DNA of 64,000 bases from Gnetum montanum. Taxonomy: Eukaryota > Streptophyta > Gnetopsida > Gnetales > Gnetaceae. Positions within the stretch are counted from its first letter, which is position 1, and every line of letters starts with the position of its first letter. The notes below the pieces were generated by a model, which made no database searches, had not been told where the DNA came from, and saw only the letters and a list, made by a program, of their open reading frames with translations. Both the position numbers and the translations under genes were made by a program. The stretch is from positions 1,136,817 to 1,200,816 of the forward strand of contig MNCI01004050.1 of assembly GCA_015680685.1 (NCBI GenBank), read 5' to 3'. Positions 1 through 11,736 of this stretch are shown here, one piece after another.

Positions 1-623
1 GAGCATGGTCCTTTTGGAAACTTTGCCCATGGTGCAGTTCAACCCTCGTGCATGTGCTTTTGATTGGTGGCATCATAGCAGGTCTCCTGGGTGGCTAAGG
101 GTTCTCAAGTAGAAATGAACACACTTCACCCTGTTGTTCACAGGATAGCCATGGATCATCATACCTGAGGGCTTGGGCTTATGAGAGGAAAGAATGGAAT
201 TTGCCAAGGTCACCTAATAATTATGACTAACCACTCTCCAACATCGCATATCCTACACTCACATAATCATGATGATAGCATGATAAGTTTGTATAAATCA
301 AATGCTCCATAATCAAACATAACAAATAAACTGAAACCTTGAAATCAATCGAAAAGAGTTACAGTGTAAAATATAAAGTGGATTTTATAGCATTATATCA
401 TAGTCATAGTAATAGTAAATTATATCATACCTACATTATTTTTCAATAGTGTTAAGATGGCCCAAAATCGAGTAACTCAAACGACCAATGATTATTAAAA
501 TCATATAAAGAACACAATAATCAAAACAATATGCTAAGAAGGAAATGATGAAATGCAAGTAAAATATGAAAATGCAATAATATACATATGAAATGCAATG
601 AAAAAGGGGAAGAAAACGTGCAA
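1..623 (-). other. 3' non-coding part of family I element (truncated by window edge)
   Basis: This is the untranslated sequence downstream (minus sense) of the gag-protease-integrase-tail reading frame. From about 205 to 623 it is collinear with 39830-40260 of the plus-strand copy, read on the other strand. It contains no ORF of note. The 3' LTR of this copy must lie left of the window. From 1 to about 200 I see no match to the other copy and no recognisable gene. Confidence 0.6.
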
Positions 624-3524
624 CTAAGAATCTACCAGATGCCCACGTGGGGTACCTGAGTAGAAATGTTTTAAATGAAATGCATTAAAATTCCTGTTCA
701 ACCTATATCCTTGCAAATCAGCAATCTTAAACACATTAGGGGCAGTGATGTCTACAATTTGGAATGGGCCCGACCACATAGGTGAAAACTTAGTTTGAGG
801 ACCAGTCTGAGGACCAGTCTGACCAGATGCTCTATCTCTCTTGAGGACTAGATCACCTACTTGAAAATTTTTAGGAGCATATTTTTTATTGAACCGTCTT
901 TTGACAATTTGTTGATGCTTAAGATTATGAAAATCAAGACCTACTTTTACCTTGCTTGATCATTTTCTATAAAGTTTTTCCTTAATATAAGTTTTAATGA
1001 TAGGTCTAGGTCTTCGTGGGTCATTAGATATAGTTTTTCCAGGAGAATGTTTCATGGATGTATTGTTAAAATTTAGCACACCTTCAAACATTTTAAGAGG
1101 TAAGGTTTTATTTATATCTTTGTCTTCCCCTAAAGGTAGTGGATCACTTAGACAAAATCCATCGTGTTGTTGATAAGGTAAGGTGTCTCCATAGTTTTCT
1201 TCACCTTCCCTATAACTTTGATAGGATTTGATAGAGCCTGCATAAGAGATAGGACTTTTTGTAGCTCCACTTACATAGTCATTTTCAACACATTCACTAC
1301 ACTCAACCTCAATAACCCCAACATAAAGATTAGTATTTCGATCTTCCAAAGATTGGTTTTGTTGATCCAAGTTTGTTACTACTTGTTTGTAGAAGGGTTC
1401 TTGGGGTATAGTCATGTATTCAGATTTTCCTTTGATAGGGATCAATAATTCCGAGAAATCTGACCTAAAGAAGCCCCCAAACTTAGCTCCAAAAGTTCTA
1501 GATAAGAGCACACCATATGTGGGTTTCATGTCAACTACTAGGATGTCTGTATAACATGTAAATGTATGGTATTTCTTAAGTTGTACTTTTAATCCTTTTA
1601 ATAACCCTACTACAGGTACGCTAGATCCATCAAGTTGAATTACACTTTTAGTTTGTGGTATCATTTGTGCTCCTAAGGTGTTACAAATGTCAAGAGGCAT
1701 AACACTAACAGTTGCACCTGAATCCATTAAACAGTTATGGACATTCTTTCCTAAAATAATCAAAGTGGTTAGGAAAGGGGGATGATCCTTTTTGCTAGAC
1801 ATAGAATTATCCATGTTTTGTACTGGTAACGTGTTAGGACTTTCTGCAAAGTGAACATGCCTTTCGGGAATTGGGGATTTTTCTCTTTGGGCTACAGGTG
1901 TATGAACCATATCCCGAATCACTTCTTTCATTTCGTTAAAGTGTAGAAGGTCATACATCGAAATGTTGGCTTTCACTCTTTTTAAGTCCTCAACCAAATC
2001 ATAATTCTTAGGTTCATCTTTGGCTTCTTGTTGAGATGGAACTCTCCTAAGTACAGATGGGGGGTTTGGTTGTTGTGGGGCAATTACTTGGGATGACCCA
2101 GATTGATTGTTTCCATTGTTTTGACTAGGAACTCTTTTGTTTGGAGGTGTATAGAAATTGTTTCTAGTTTGTCGTTGTGTAGCATTCATAATGTCACTGA
2201 TTTTACGGTAGCGAGTGTTGTGTGGGTTAGGGTCGCCTACCATGACTTGTTCTAATGAGGAAACCTCTTCATTTTCTGTCTCATGAGGTACATCAAGAAC
2301 CATGATAGGGGCTTTTCCATTTTGTTGCCCTTGGGTGTTGTCACCATACAATGCCATGAATTGAGGACAAGTTTTTTCAAAATGTTGCCTCGTATTGTGA
2401 AGACGACAATAATCATCATTGGTTGATGCACTTGGTTGTCCTGGTTGTATAGGGCTTTTACTATTGTTTCTCTTTAACTCAACTACTTCGTTGGATAATT
2501 TTTGTAGTGAAGTAAGTATTTGGGTCATCTGATTTTGAGTTTGGGTTGGTGGTTCAACAGAATTTGATGTCCCATTTGGGTTTATGATGGATTGAATCAA
2601 GGCTTTTGATTCGTCATTGTTCAAACCAATGTTGGATGGTAAGAACTACATGGGGCCTTGTGAGTAATTACTTAAAGGTGGAGTTGATTGAAAAGGAGAA
2701 ACAACTTGAGGCATAACGTTAGGTGTTTGAAAACTTGGTAGGAGTGGGTTTGATTGCATCGGGTTGCTGACACTCATCATCTCAAATTGGGTTTGGATAC
2801 TATTCATAAGGGTTATTTGCTCTAATTCCATAGCTTTTGACATTGCGCCTTGTATTTCCATTATGTTGGGATCAGATTTGATAGCATAAGCAAAGAATTG
2901 ATCGATGGTAGAGAGATAGAAGTTGAGAATACCATCTGGTTGTGGTCGCATCTCATTTGGCACATAGGCGAGTTGATGGAGGAATCTAAGATTATAATCC
3001 CTAACGTTTTCCCTAGGTAACTTTCTTAGGCTGGTAAAATTGCTTGATGTGATGGCGGGGCTTGTAAATTTGTCAAATTGATTCAAAAACTTGTTTTTGA
3101 ATTCTTGCCATGTGTTGATAGAGGCATCAGGAAACATTAAGAACCATTGGGTTGCTTTGGTCCTAAATGTCATTACGAACACTCTGCATGCTACATCGTT
3201 ATGAATAATGTTGTGGATCCCTAATAAAGTTTCAAAACATTGTATGTGTTGACGTGCATCATTCGTAGGGGTTGAAGGATCGAAGAACAAGTTTATGTTT
3301 TGAAGGGACTTCGGTATGTCATGGTAGTTGTGAAAGTTAAAAGGATTCCTTACTAAGGGAGCTGGGGGTTGATGGGCTGCCATCTTAGTCCGCGGTTTCT
3401 TAGGAATTGAATTTGGAAAAAGTAAAGCTCGTTGTTTTCTCAAAGTAAATTGGTGAGTAGCTGGTTGACTAGGGGTAGGAGTATGAGTTCTTTGTTGAGA
3501 TATTCCGTAAGAAAAGTCACTCAT
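624..3524 (-). pseudogene. family I Ty3/gypsy gag-protease fused to integrase C-terminal tail
   Basis: The reading frame starts at ATG 3524 and runs to TAG 624-626. It is broken by in-frame stops at 2646-2648 and 960-962. The order is a retrotransposon gag domain (about 3200-2830, with the blocks TKATQWF and LRKLPRENVRDYNLRFLHQL), a linker with a C/H-rich patch near 2400 (YCRLHNTRQHFEKTCPQF), and a retropepsin-like aspartic protease with LMDSGATVSVMPL near 1720. Past the 960 stop comes an integrase C-terminal tail (VGDLVLKRDRA, then a GPFQI block). Reverse transcriptase, RNase H and the integrase core are absent. The same junction occurs in the copy at 36953-39815, so the deletion is ancestral. 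The stop at 960-962 is TGA where the other copy has CGA, as expected for methyl-CpG decay. A 12-bp tandem duplication sits near 800-820. Confidence 0.8.
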
Positions 3525-3846
3525 AAANNNNNNNNNNNNNNNNNNNNNNNNNNNNNNNNNNNNNNNNNNNNNNNNNNNNNNNNNNNNNNNNNNNNNNNNN
3601 NNNNNNNNNNNNNNNNNNNNNNNNNNNNNNNNNNNNNNNNNNNNNNNNNNNNNNNNNNNNNNNNNNNNTAAATTTGGAATTTTTGAAAATTTTTGAAACT
3701 AAAATAAAGCAGTAAAACTGAAAATAGAGAGGCAAAAATCAAAGACAGTAATAAAAACAATGATAATTTTTTTTTTAAAGAAAAAGAAACATAAAGGAAA
3801 ATAAAGAAAAGATTGAGAAACTGCCCTCCTTCTAGCGCCAAAAAGG
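3525..3846 (-). other. 5' leader of family I element with assembly gap and primer-binding site
   Basis: This is the leader between LTR A and the gag start. Bases 3528-3668 are an N gap, so the leader length is unknown. A putative primer-binding site lies at 3823-3840 on the minus strand (TGGCGCTAGAAGGAGGGC), six bases inside the LTR edge. It opens with TGGCGC, like the tRNA-Asp-type sites known from Athila-like elements, but the rest differs, so the primer tRNA is uncertain. Confidence 0.55.
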
Positions 3847-5518
3847 TGTTGATGCGTAAATTTTGGACACGCGAACACCTGTGAAAACTCGTTGTAGGAG
3901 GCTATCGCCTAGGGCGCCTCCCGTATAGGTACGGAAACCTGAGAATAGTCTCAGCTGGAAAGGGCAATGTGACAGAACTTTAATAACAATATTTAAAACA
4001 AAATAAAAGAATAAAAGCTTAGATTTGATGTTGGAAACTTAAAATAATCTGGGCAATTTGCAAAATGATGAATAATTTAAATATTCAAATTTTTATATGT
4101 CCCGCTGTTGCAGATGCAAGCGGAGTGGCGAGCGACGCGGCAGGCAACGGGAGCAGCGATGCAGCAGTAGGCGAGACAGAGGGGCGGCGACAGCAAAGCA
4201 AGGTGCGGCAAGCAGGAAACAGCGACGCGGCAAAGGTAGCACAACGTCAGCGACGGGAGCACAGAGGGTGGTGGCGAGCACAGAGGCCACGTGCAGCAGT
4301 GCGGGGAATGCACAGCAGAAACAGCAACACACGCAACGCAGCAGCGGAGGAGACAGTAACAGGTCGCTGTTTCGCGTGCGGTCGGGGCAGAGAAGAAAAA
4401 TCAGCGACGGTAGCAGCAGAAAACAGCACGGTGGCAGGCAGCGCAGGAGTCAGCGATGCGTGGTGGCAGCGGAGACAGCGCAGCGGGCCACGTGGGAGAG
4501 ACAGCACGGCGATGCAGTAGATACGGGACAGCAAGGCGGCAGGATAGAACAGTAACGCAGCAAGGGCAGGAGAAAACACGGCAGCATGGAGGACAGGAAT
4601 AGCAGAATCAACAACCCGGCGTTAACGCGGCTTCAGGCAGTGACGCAGTAGCACAGGAGTGGCAGATGCGGTGAGCGCAAGAGCACAGAAACAGCATCGC
4701 AGGCAGAGAGACTAGCACGGCAGGCAGCGGTGACGCGGAGTGGGAGCAGCGAATGAGGTGGCAGCAGGAGTGCAGAGCGAGGTGGCAGCGGTAGAAACAG
4801 CAACGCAGCAGGCACAGGAGGCGGCGATGCAGTGTGCATGCATCAGCAGGACAGAACAGATCTGGCCTGCGGGAGAAGCGTCGAACAGGTAGCGTTGCAC
4901 GGCGGCAGAAGAACAGATGGCACGGCAGCAGACAGACCGATGTGGAGGAAGACAGAGGAAGAACAGCAGCTGCGGACAGCAGCAGAACAGGAAACCGCGG
5001 GCGCTTCTTCTTCAAGTGCGCGACTGAGAGAAGAGTCAGATCTGCATGGACAGGGCAGGATCTGGCCAAGGAGCACCGAACTAGTATGAGCAAGGCCCGA
5101 TCAGCCTACTCGCGAAGCCTCCCTCCCCCCTGAAGGATCTCCTCCCTCCCTATTTTATAGCGGCTGTCGGAGGGAGAAGAAACCTAACCCTAAGTGCAGC
5201 CGCCCTTCCACGTCAACCGCACGAGCCACCTAAAATAAAACACAAGGAAGTAAGGTTTAAGTTCATACTTTATTTTATTTTAAAAGGCACAGGTTGGTTT
5301 ATTTTTATTTTTAAATTTTAGGGGTGGTTGATGTCCTGTTTATTCCTTTAAAATCTATTTTTAAACAGGCTAATGAAGCCTACCAGCACATGGACAATGG
5401 CTATGTGCAACCTCATGGTCTTCTATTTTTTTAATTTTCAAAATTTTATATTTATCGTTATAATTAAATTGGTTCAAACAAGGCCCTATGCCTAGCATGG
5501 GTGAAGTTGGTCACAACA
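3847..5518 (-). repeat. LTR A, 5' LTR of the family I element
   Basis: On the minus strand this 1672-bp LTR begins TGTTGTGACC (5518) and ends ACGCATCAACA (3847), giving TG...CA ends and a TGTTG/CAACA inverted repeat. It is followed directly by the leader and primer-binding site. The middle, about 4100-5130, is strikingly GC- and CpG-rich and low in complexity, with a degenerate motif (about GCAGYRAYGCRGCAG) recurring at irregular spacing. Long ORFs on both strands here reflect this composition and are not genes. Related LTRs are B (5535-11690), C (11737-12792), the mini-LTRs at 36504 and 40844, and the partial LTR at 63597. Confidence 0.8.
5151..5193 (-). promoter_or_regulatory. LTR A core promoter: TATA box with telomere-like motif
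   Basis: On the minus strand CTATAAAATA lies at 5160-5151. About 17 bp upstream (5193-5178) is a telomere-like sequence that reads AAACCTAACCCTAA on the plus strand. LTR C has the same arrangement. Promoter function is inferred from position and motif only. Confidence 0.5.
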
Positions 5519-8402
5519 TATGCAATAATATATTTGTTGATGCGTAAATTTTTGACACACCAACACTTGTGAAAACTCGTTTTATAAAGGGCTATGTGAC
5601 AAGAACAATAATAATAATATTTTAAACAAAATATTGAAAACTTAAATTTAATTTTAAGAGGGTTCTATTATATTTTTAAAAGTATAGTAAAATAATTAAA
5701 ATCAAAATTAAACATTTGTGCAATTTTGTTTTCTTAAAAAAAAAAGTAAACAATACAACAAGAAAATTGAAATTGAATTCAAATTTAACTGATCACCACC
5801 TTTATGTGTTGTCTGTGTTTGAGAGAGAAACCACCGTCAGCCATTGTTTGTGACATTCACTGCTGATTCTTCAGTGGAAGAGAGTCTGTCATCATCTGTT
5901 ATGTCTGTCGTCTGTTATAACCTATATGCCGGAGATTCGCGATTCGCAAGAAAATCTCGCGAATTCGGGCACGCGTACAGAAGCGTGTAAAATCCAATCC
6001 GCATTGGGTACGTAAATTATAATTTTTTGTCCGATTTTCAACTCTCAACGAAAATATTCATTGTCAATTAAAATCTTACCTATTTTTACTACAAACCGCG
6101 TCCAATCTTACCTGTTTCCTGCAAATTGCATCCGCGTCCAATACCTTTTATTTACAGACGCTCCTCCTATTCCACCTTTTATTTACAGACGCTCCTATTC
6201 CTTTGCCATTGATAGGGATTTGGATGCTTCCACAGACTCTCTAAATGCTTTATTTCTCTTTCAACTCTAAAATTCTTTGCTTCATCTTCACTTTTTTATC
6301 TGCAAGCAGTGACGAAAAAGGCAATGAGCATTTCTCCTGATGAAACTTGCCTTATTAGATTCGGAATTACATCTATCATTCTATACTTTTTATTTTTTTA
6401 TTCATCATCGTCTTTCCTGGGAAACTTGATCGTTTCCTTCCAGCTGAATCTGGACAGAGTATCTCCTTGCAGTGGATTTTAGTGGATTTTCGTATCAATT
6501 GAGTTGCCTATTTTGCTTAGATTTACCTCCTTGATGATCTTTACTTTTCATTTTAGTTTATTTAGATGAGTTTAGAGAAAAGATTTTTATTTAGTGGATT
6601 GGTTTTGTATGTTTATTCATGGGCCATGGCCATCTCATGTTGCATCTCTAGTTCCATATAATGGCCGTGATTCCGGCCAATCATAAATGCACAACCTGTA
6701 AGGGAAGAGAATCAGTTGGTTAGAAAACTGCTGTCAGGCCTCTCTCCCTCTGCAAGTGCAAACAGAATAGTCGAAGCATACACTTGTTCAAAGTTCAAAC
6801 AAAATTTCAGCACCATATCCTTCCCAAATCTTTCTGGAGTGAAATATGCAAGAGGCATGAACTCAACCCACAACAACAAATTTGAAAACTCCAAAGACCC
6901 GCCTCTGAATTTCCTGCTATTCCAACTCTATAAAGCGAGCCCATAAGCCCAAAATGTGTTGTGAACTTGTTGAGAGCATTACTAACAGCAGAAGCAGATA
7001 GAGCTATGTGAAAATGGTGGTGGGGAAGGGATTCTTGATGTTAAAATCTGATAAACTTTATTAGCTTATATGCTTGGTATTAGTTTTCTACTTTTATTCT
7101 ATTTGCAGCCATGTCTGTCTTTGAGCAGAATCGTATTTACGTGGACGGCATAAATTTCAAATGCCATGAACGCTGCCATTTTCTATTTTCCGTATCAAGC
7201 GTGTCTCAACATTTAGTGTGGGTCAGGAAGATCATACAATCTTTTCTTTACTATGCATTTAATGTCTGCATTATGCTAAAAATTTCAAATTGTTTCAACT
7301 TTCAAGTATAACGAGATTTTTATTGTTTTGCTTGAACCATTGGCCTTAGTTTCCTTTGGTGTATGCACATGACTTTGATGTGTTATGCTAATGTTTTGAT
7401 GTGCAATTTGATGCTGTCAAATATTTACGTAAAAACTACACAAAATTGCAAGTCATGCACAAGGGTAAATTTGTAAAAATGCCAGAAAAAAAATAGTTCA
7501 GATATGTTTGTCTAGTTGCATAGCAGATTCTTCGATTTCTACTTCCATTGTTTGTCTAGTTACGTAGCATATTCTTCAATTTCTACTTCCATTTACTGCA
7601 AAATAAATGCATGACACTGATTGTGCCACTTCAAAATTTTTTGTTTAGTAACTATGATTTCTCGACACAACTGCATAATTTCTGCACAAAGCGTTCACAT
7701 GGTTGTGCCGTGAGTGCATACCATTATTCTCCTCATTCTTGATGTAATTAAAAATATTTTTATATTATTTAAAGCTATGTTTTTTGAGTCTCATGCTTGT
7801 TTGCCAACTGTGAAGCACACTGATATGGTTAGAAGTTAGAACCAATGATCATCGAATATACAGCATTTGCAGCCTTACATTAAGGAGCTGGTAAAGAAGT
7901 TTTTATGCTCTTTCATCTCAATCCCAAGATGTCTCTCATCAATTAGTTCTTCTTTGGCAAGTACTGGCAACCTTGACGCCAAAAAAAAAATTGATTCCAT
8001 TTTGGACGGACATTCACACATTGCATATTCATCTCATTATGAAGTTAAAACGCAACGCTATCAAAAGGTTTTAGGAGTCAAGATTCGATTTTAGTGTGAT
8101 TGGCAAAAGCATGTACACAGTGCTTATATATAGTGTCATGAAGTTAAATTAATAGTATTAAGCACCTTTTATTATTACAACCCTTACTTACAACGCAACT
8201 TCTTGAACGTTAATTATAATTTTTAGCTCTTTGCTCTCACAAAGATTTTATTGCTTTTCTATGAAAATGTAGCAATATTTTATGTGGCTGGACTTGATTA
8301 TCAAGGGTGAGCCTTACGCCTTGCCTAAACCACTCATCCAAATTATAAAGAAATAGCCTAGCATTTTATAGTAATGTAGACTCTCTTGTTATGCTGATAC
8401 AG

Positions 8403-9562
8403 ATACACCTGCATTAAGAGAAATTTATGTAATTTATGAAAATATGTTAACAAAAATTAAAAAAAGGGTTATAGAAATAGATAGCTCTCTTGATTTTTAT
8501 AATGCTTAGTTACTTCCATTGATTCTAAAAAGATGGAATGCTACAAATACCCCATTGCATATGGCTGCATATGCATTAAATATTAAGTGGTATTCTTCAA
8601 AACATAGACATAAAAATCCAACAAGGCCTTGTGATGATTTTGATGTAAGAACAGGTTCTTTAAAATATGTTAAATGATTATATTCACCTTGTGAAGCTAG
8701 CTTAATTAGAAAAGAATGGCTTCAATTTACTAAAGGATATACAAAAGCATTTAAATGTGAAGATGCTATACTTAATATGGATGGAATAAATGTGAAGATG
8801 TTATACTTAATATGGATGGAATAGCTCAAGAAGATCCAACTGGATGGTGGAGTTTGCATGGTGGAGATACTCCTAGACTTCAAACTTTAGTAGTGAAGCT
8901 TCTTTCTCAGGTAATATGATCAGTTTTTTCATTAAACATATAACAAATATTAATACGTATTAATTTTCTTAATTAATTTATGAAATGTGATGTTTGAAAA
9001 CTTGAAATAGTGATGTTGTATATGTCATGCATTTTCTAAACACCATGATTAATAGGCTATTAGGTCTTAAGGTTCAAATGAGTTTGTTTATTGATGAAGT
9101 ATTGAATAATTTATAAAATGAATTTTTTAACAATGCAAAAATTTATTCTTGTTTTTATCATTTATGTAGGTTGCATCTTCTTCTGCTGCTGAAAGAAATT
9201 GGTCAACATATTCTTTCATTCATCGGATCAAAAGAAATAGTCTAACTCCAAAAAGAGCTGAAAAATTAGTATCTGTTCATAGCATGATTAGATTGGAAGA
9301 AAGAAAAGAAATAAAATATAGGCAATCACCTACTCTTCGTTGGGATGTTAATCCAGAAGATGATGATGTTCCAATAGTTGATGATAGAGAAAGTTATTCT
9401 ACTGACTTAGTTAATGTTCCTGGAGCAATGAATCTTAATATTGATGATTCAATCCTTGATGAAGATGATTACCATGCAAATGATATTAATGACATAGAAC
9501 AAAATGAAGCAGGTTTTACAAATTTACTCTTTAGAGTAGAGCAAGGAGAAAATATAGGCTAA
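8403..9562 (+). pseudogene. hAT transposase, C-terminal half with dimerisation domain
   Basis: Two exons are visible: 8403-8910 (acceptor after GATACAG, donor CTCAG|GTAATATG) and 9170-9562 (acceptor TATGTAG). Exon 1 encodes hAT-typical blocks: PALREIYVIYENM, KRWNATNTPLHMAAYALN, then GWWSLHGGDTPRLQTLVVKL. Exon 2 opens VASSSAAERNWSTYSFIHR, the hAT C-terminal dimerisation signature, and ends in an acidic tail. Exon 1 has stop codons (for example near 8507 and 8677) and a 35-bp tandem duplication (8753-8787, 8788-8822) that shifts the frame. The N-terminal BED zinc finger and the first catalytic part were not found upstream. The family assignment is firm; function is lost. Confidence 0.8.
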
Positions 9563-9649
9563 AATTAGAATTTGAACAATGTGACAATTTCTAAGCTTTG
9601 GCAAGAAACTCTTTTGTGATTTAAAAAGAGATAATTTTGTAACATTATC

Positions 9650-9677
9650 GTGTGTGTGTATATATATATATATATAT
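9650..9677. repeat. TG/TA microsatellite
   Basis: A short (TG)n run passes into (TA)n inside the hAT element, just downstream of the transposase stop. Confidence 0.8.
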
Positions 9678-11736
9678 GATAATGCTAAAATATTTTATAA
9701 TACACATGAGACTCAATACTTAACGTTTCATTGCAATCTTTTATGCAATTTTTAAGCATTAACAATATTTTGAATTTACATTCTACTTATTTTATATTCT
9801 ACAACGTTTTTTATATGATATATGAGATTTAATTTTTAAAAAAAGTTAATATATTTAAATTTTCTCTATCACGTCTACGAACCGTACCCACTTTTTTTTT
9901 GAGTCACACATACCCAACATGTTCAGAATCACAAATCCTCGATTCCTGGCTTCCACGATTCAGATTCTTTTAATGCATAGATTATAATGCAGACAAATAA
10001 AGAAAAAAAACGTTGCTGCCCATCACCTGTTTGTGCAACAGCTCTTGCAAGGAGCAATTGTCTGTGTGTGTTGGGAGAAGAAAAAACTGAAACACGCGCC
10101 TCCACAGGTCCTCAGCTGCTGTTGCTACAGCCGAGCCGTTGTAGGGGAGAGAGACATGCATGCTGTACGTTACCGCCGTTTCTATGACCACGTGCTGTAG
10201 AGGTCACATACGCCGTGTGCATCACTACCAACACGTGCTTTCCTGTTCCTGACAGCGCACTCTGGCCGTCTGTCAGCCAATATCAGGAATAAAAGAAAGA
10301 CTTCAATTACCCACTGCTCAGGCGCTGTCTATGTCCGTTGCTGCGTCTCACGCGCCTGGGTCACTGCTGTACCATCGTTTTTTGACGGGAGGGAAGAACA
10401 AGGCCACTGCAGTTCGCCTGTCACCGTTACCTTTTCTACGCTGCTCACAGGAACAAAGGCTAAGAGATGCATAGCATGTGGTCAGAGAAAACAAAAAGAA
10501 TAAAATAAAATAAAATAAGATAAAATAGCCGCTCCTAATGGACACGCACCATCCAGCCACTACGCGTTTCAAAGAAAAGGTTGGCAACCAGACCATGTTG
10601 CCGGTCCCAGAGATTGCTGTTCCCTGCCATGCACGCCCCCTCCTCTGTCTGTTGATAATAGCAGCCTGCAATGAAACCACCGTAAACTGCCAACAACCGT
10701 CATTCGTCGTCAGCACTTTCACCTATGCCTGCGTAATGGTAGTACGTTCCCACCAGTAACGCCCACGATGATCTGCTACACAAAGTGTTGTTGATCATTG
10801 TCATTATAATAAATAATGATAAACAAAATTGTTACAGTTGGAATTTGAGGGTTCATTAACAAGCAATGTCAAAAGCTCATTTTTAGTTTTATGACGACTT
10901 TGGAGATGGCATTTTACCCACAAAAGTGGCGAAATCATAGTTTCTTTTGTATATTTCTTGAATGTTTTGAAATCACAAAGGTTTGATTGATTACTGTGAA
11001 TACTAGATATCACTGTGGATAAATTTACTCCACCACCCAAGTTTTATTGAGAATAATCAACACTCTAAAGTTTAAATCGTGAGTTTGTTACTTTAAATCG
11101 TGAGTTTGTTTATCAAAAGTCAACTCTTGATTCCAAACAAAATTTCGATTTATTATATATATGTTGGAAGCTCTGGTCTTGGCAGTCTTTTAATCAGGAT
11201 AAACAACACTGAACTTCATATAGAGCCTTTCTTCTGTGCGGCCCTAATGGCTTGACATCAATGACTGGTCTCACATATACGTCCACTGCGGTTGGGCTAT
11301 GGGCTATGAATTAAAAGAATTATGAAACTACTCTATTGGAAAAATAGAGAAAAAAAAGGTATCTTAGATCTCTGGAGCATTGTTTTGTTCAGGGCATGAA
11401 CTATGTTATTTGGCACATTGACATGGGTTTATTAAACTAATACCTCATTGTTCATTGAAGGTATTGATAGAGTTGTAAAGCACCGAGATCAAACTGAGTA
11501 TTGCCACTAACTAAATTTCATTATACATGGCTCGGCATTGATAAAGCCACAAAGCATAATGCAAAAACAACTATTGAAATAATTATATAGAAACTTTAAA
11601 GTTTGACTATATATATATTTATTTATTGAAATTAAAATGATTAATCAAGGCCCCATGCCTAATATGTTTTGGAAGAAATGACCCAAGGGAATGGAAGTTT
11701 AGAAAAATAGTGTTAATTTGGTTTCAAATACCCACC

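Larger units (their letters stand above)
5922..9980 (+). mobile_element. hAT-superfamily DNA transposon inserted in LTR B
   Basis: The 4059-bp element carries a decayed hAT transposase (8403-9562). Its proposed ends are CTATATGC at 5922 and, on the opposite strand, CTATGCAT from 9980. Both are followed by imperfectly matching GATTCG/GAATCG-type subterminal sequence. Flanking octamers GTTATAAC (5914-5921) and ATTATAAT (9981-9988) match at 6 of 8 positions, and both mismatches are transitions, consistent with a decayed 8-bp hAT target duplication. The terminal bases do not fit the usual YARNG start of hAT ends, so the exact boundaries are tentative. Family I LTR sequence lies on both sides, which supports insertion. 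Bases 5990-8390 hold no recognisable domain; a 22-bp direct repeat occurs at 6144-6165 and 6175-6196. Confidence 0.6.
5535..11690 (-). repeat. LTR B, family I LTR split by a hAT transposon
   Basis: The left part (5535-5921) begins TGTTGATGCG on the plus strand (the LTR 3' end) and aligns with the matching end of LTR C. The right part (9981 to about 11690) aligns with LTR C around 10470-10600 versus 12040-12160. It ends in a sequence like the LTR A start (plus strand CAAGGCCCCATGCCTAATAT versus CAAGGCCCTATGCCTAGCAT). Without the 4.06 kb insert the LTR is about 2.1 kb. The right boundary is approximate because the terminal TG has decayed, and no matching target duplication was found. It lies 16 bp from LTR A and about 46 bp from LTR C, all in the same orientation. 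Confidence 0.6.

Noticed and set aside
4065-5133. Overlapping ORFs of 70-160 codons on both strands in LTR A
   Set aside because: They result from the GC-rich, stop-poor, repetitive composition; the region lies between well-defined LTR ends, and no domain is recognisable.
6712-7311. Short ORFs inside the hAT element
   Set aside because: They do not match hAT N-terminal or zinc-finger sequence, and are short and unsupported.
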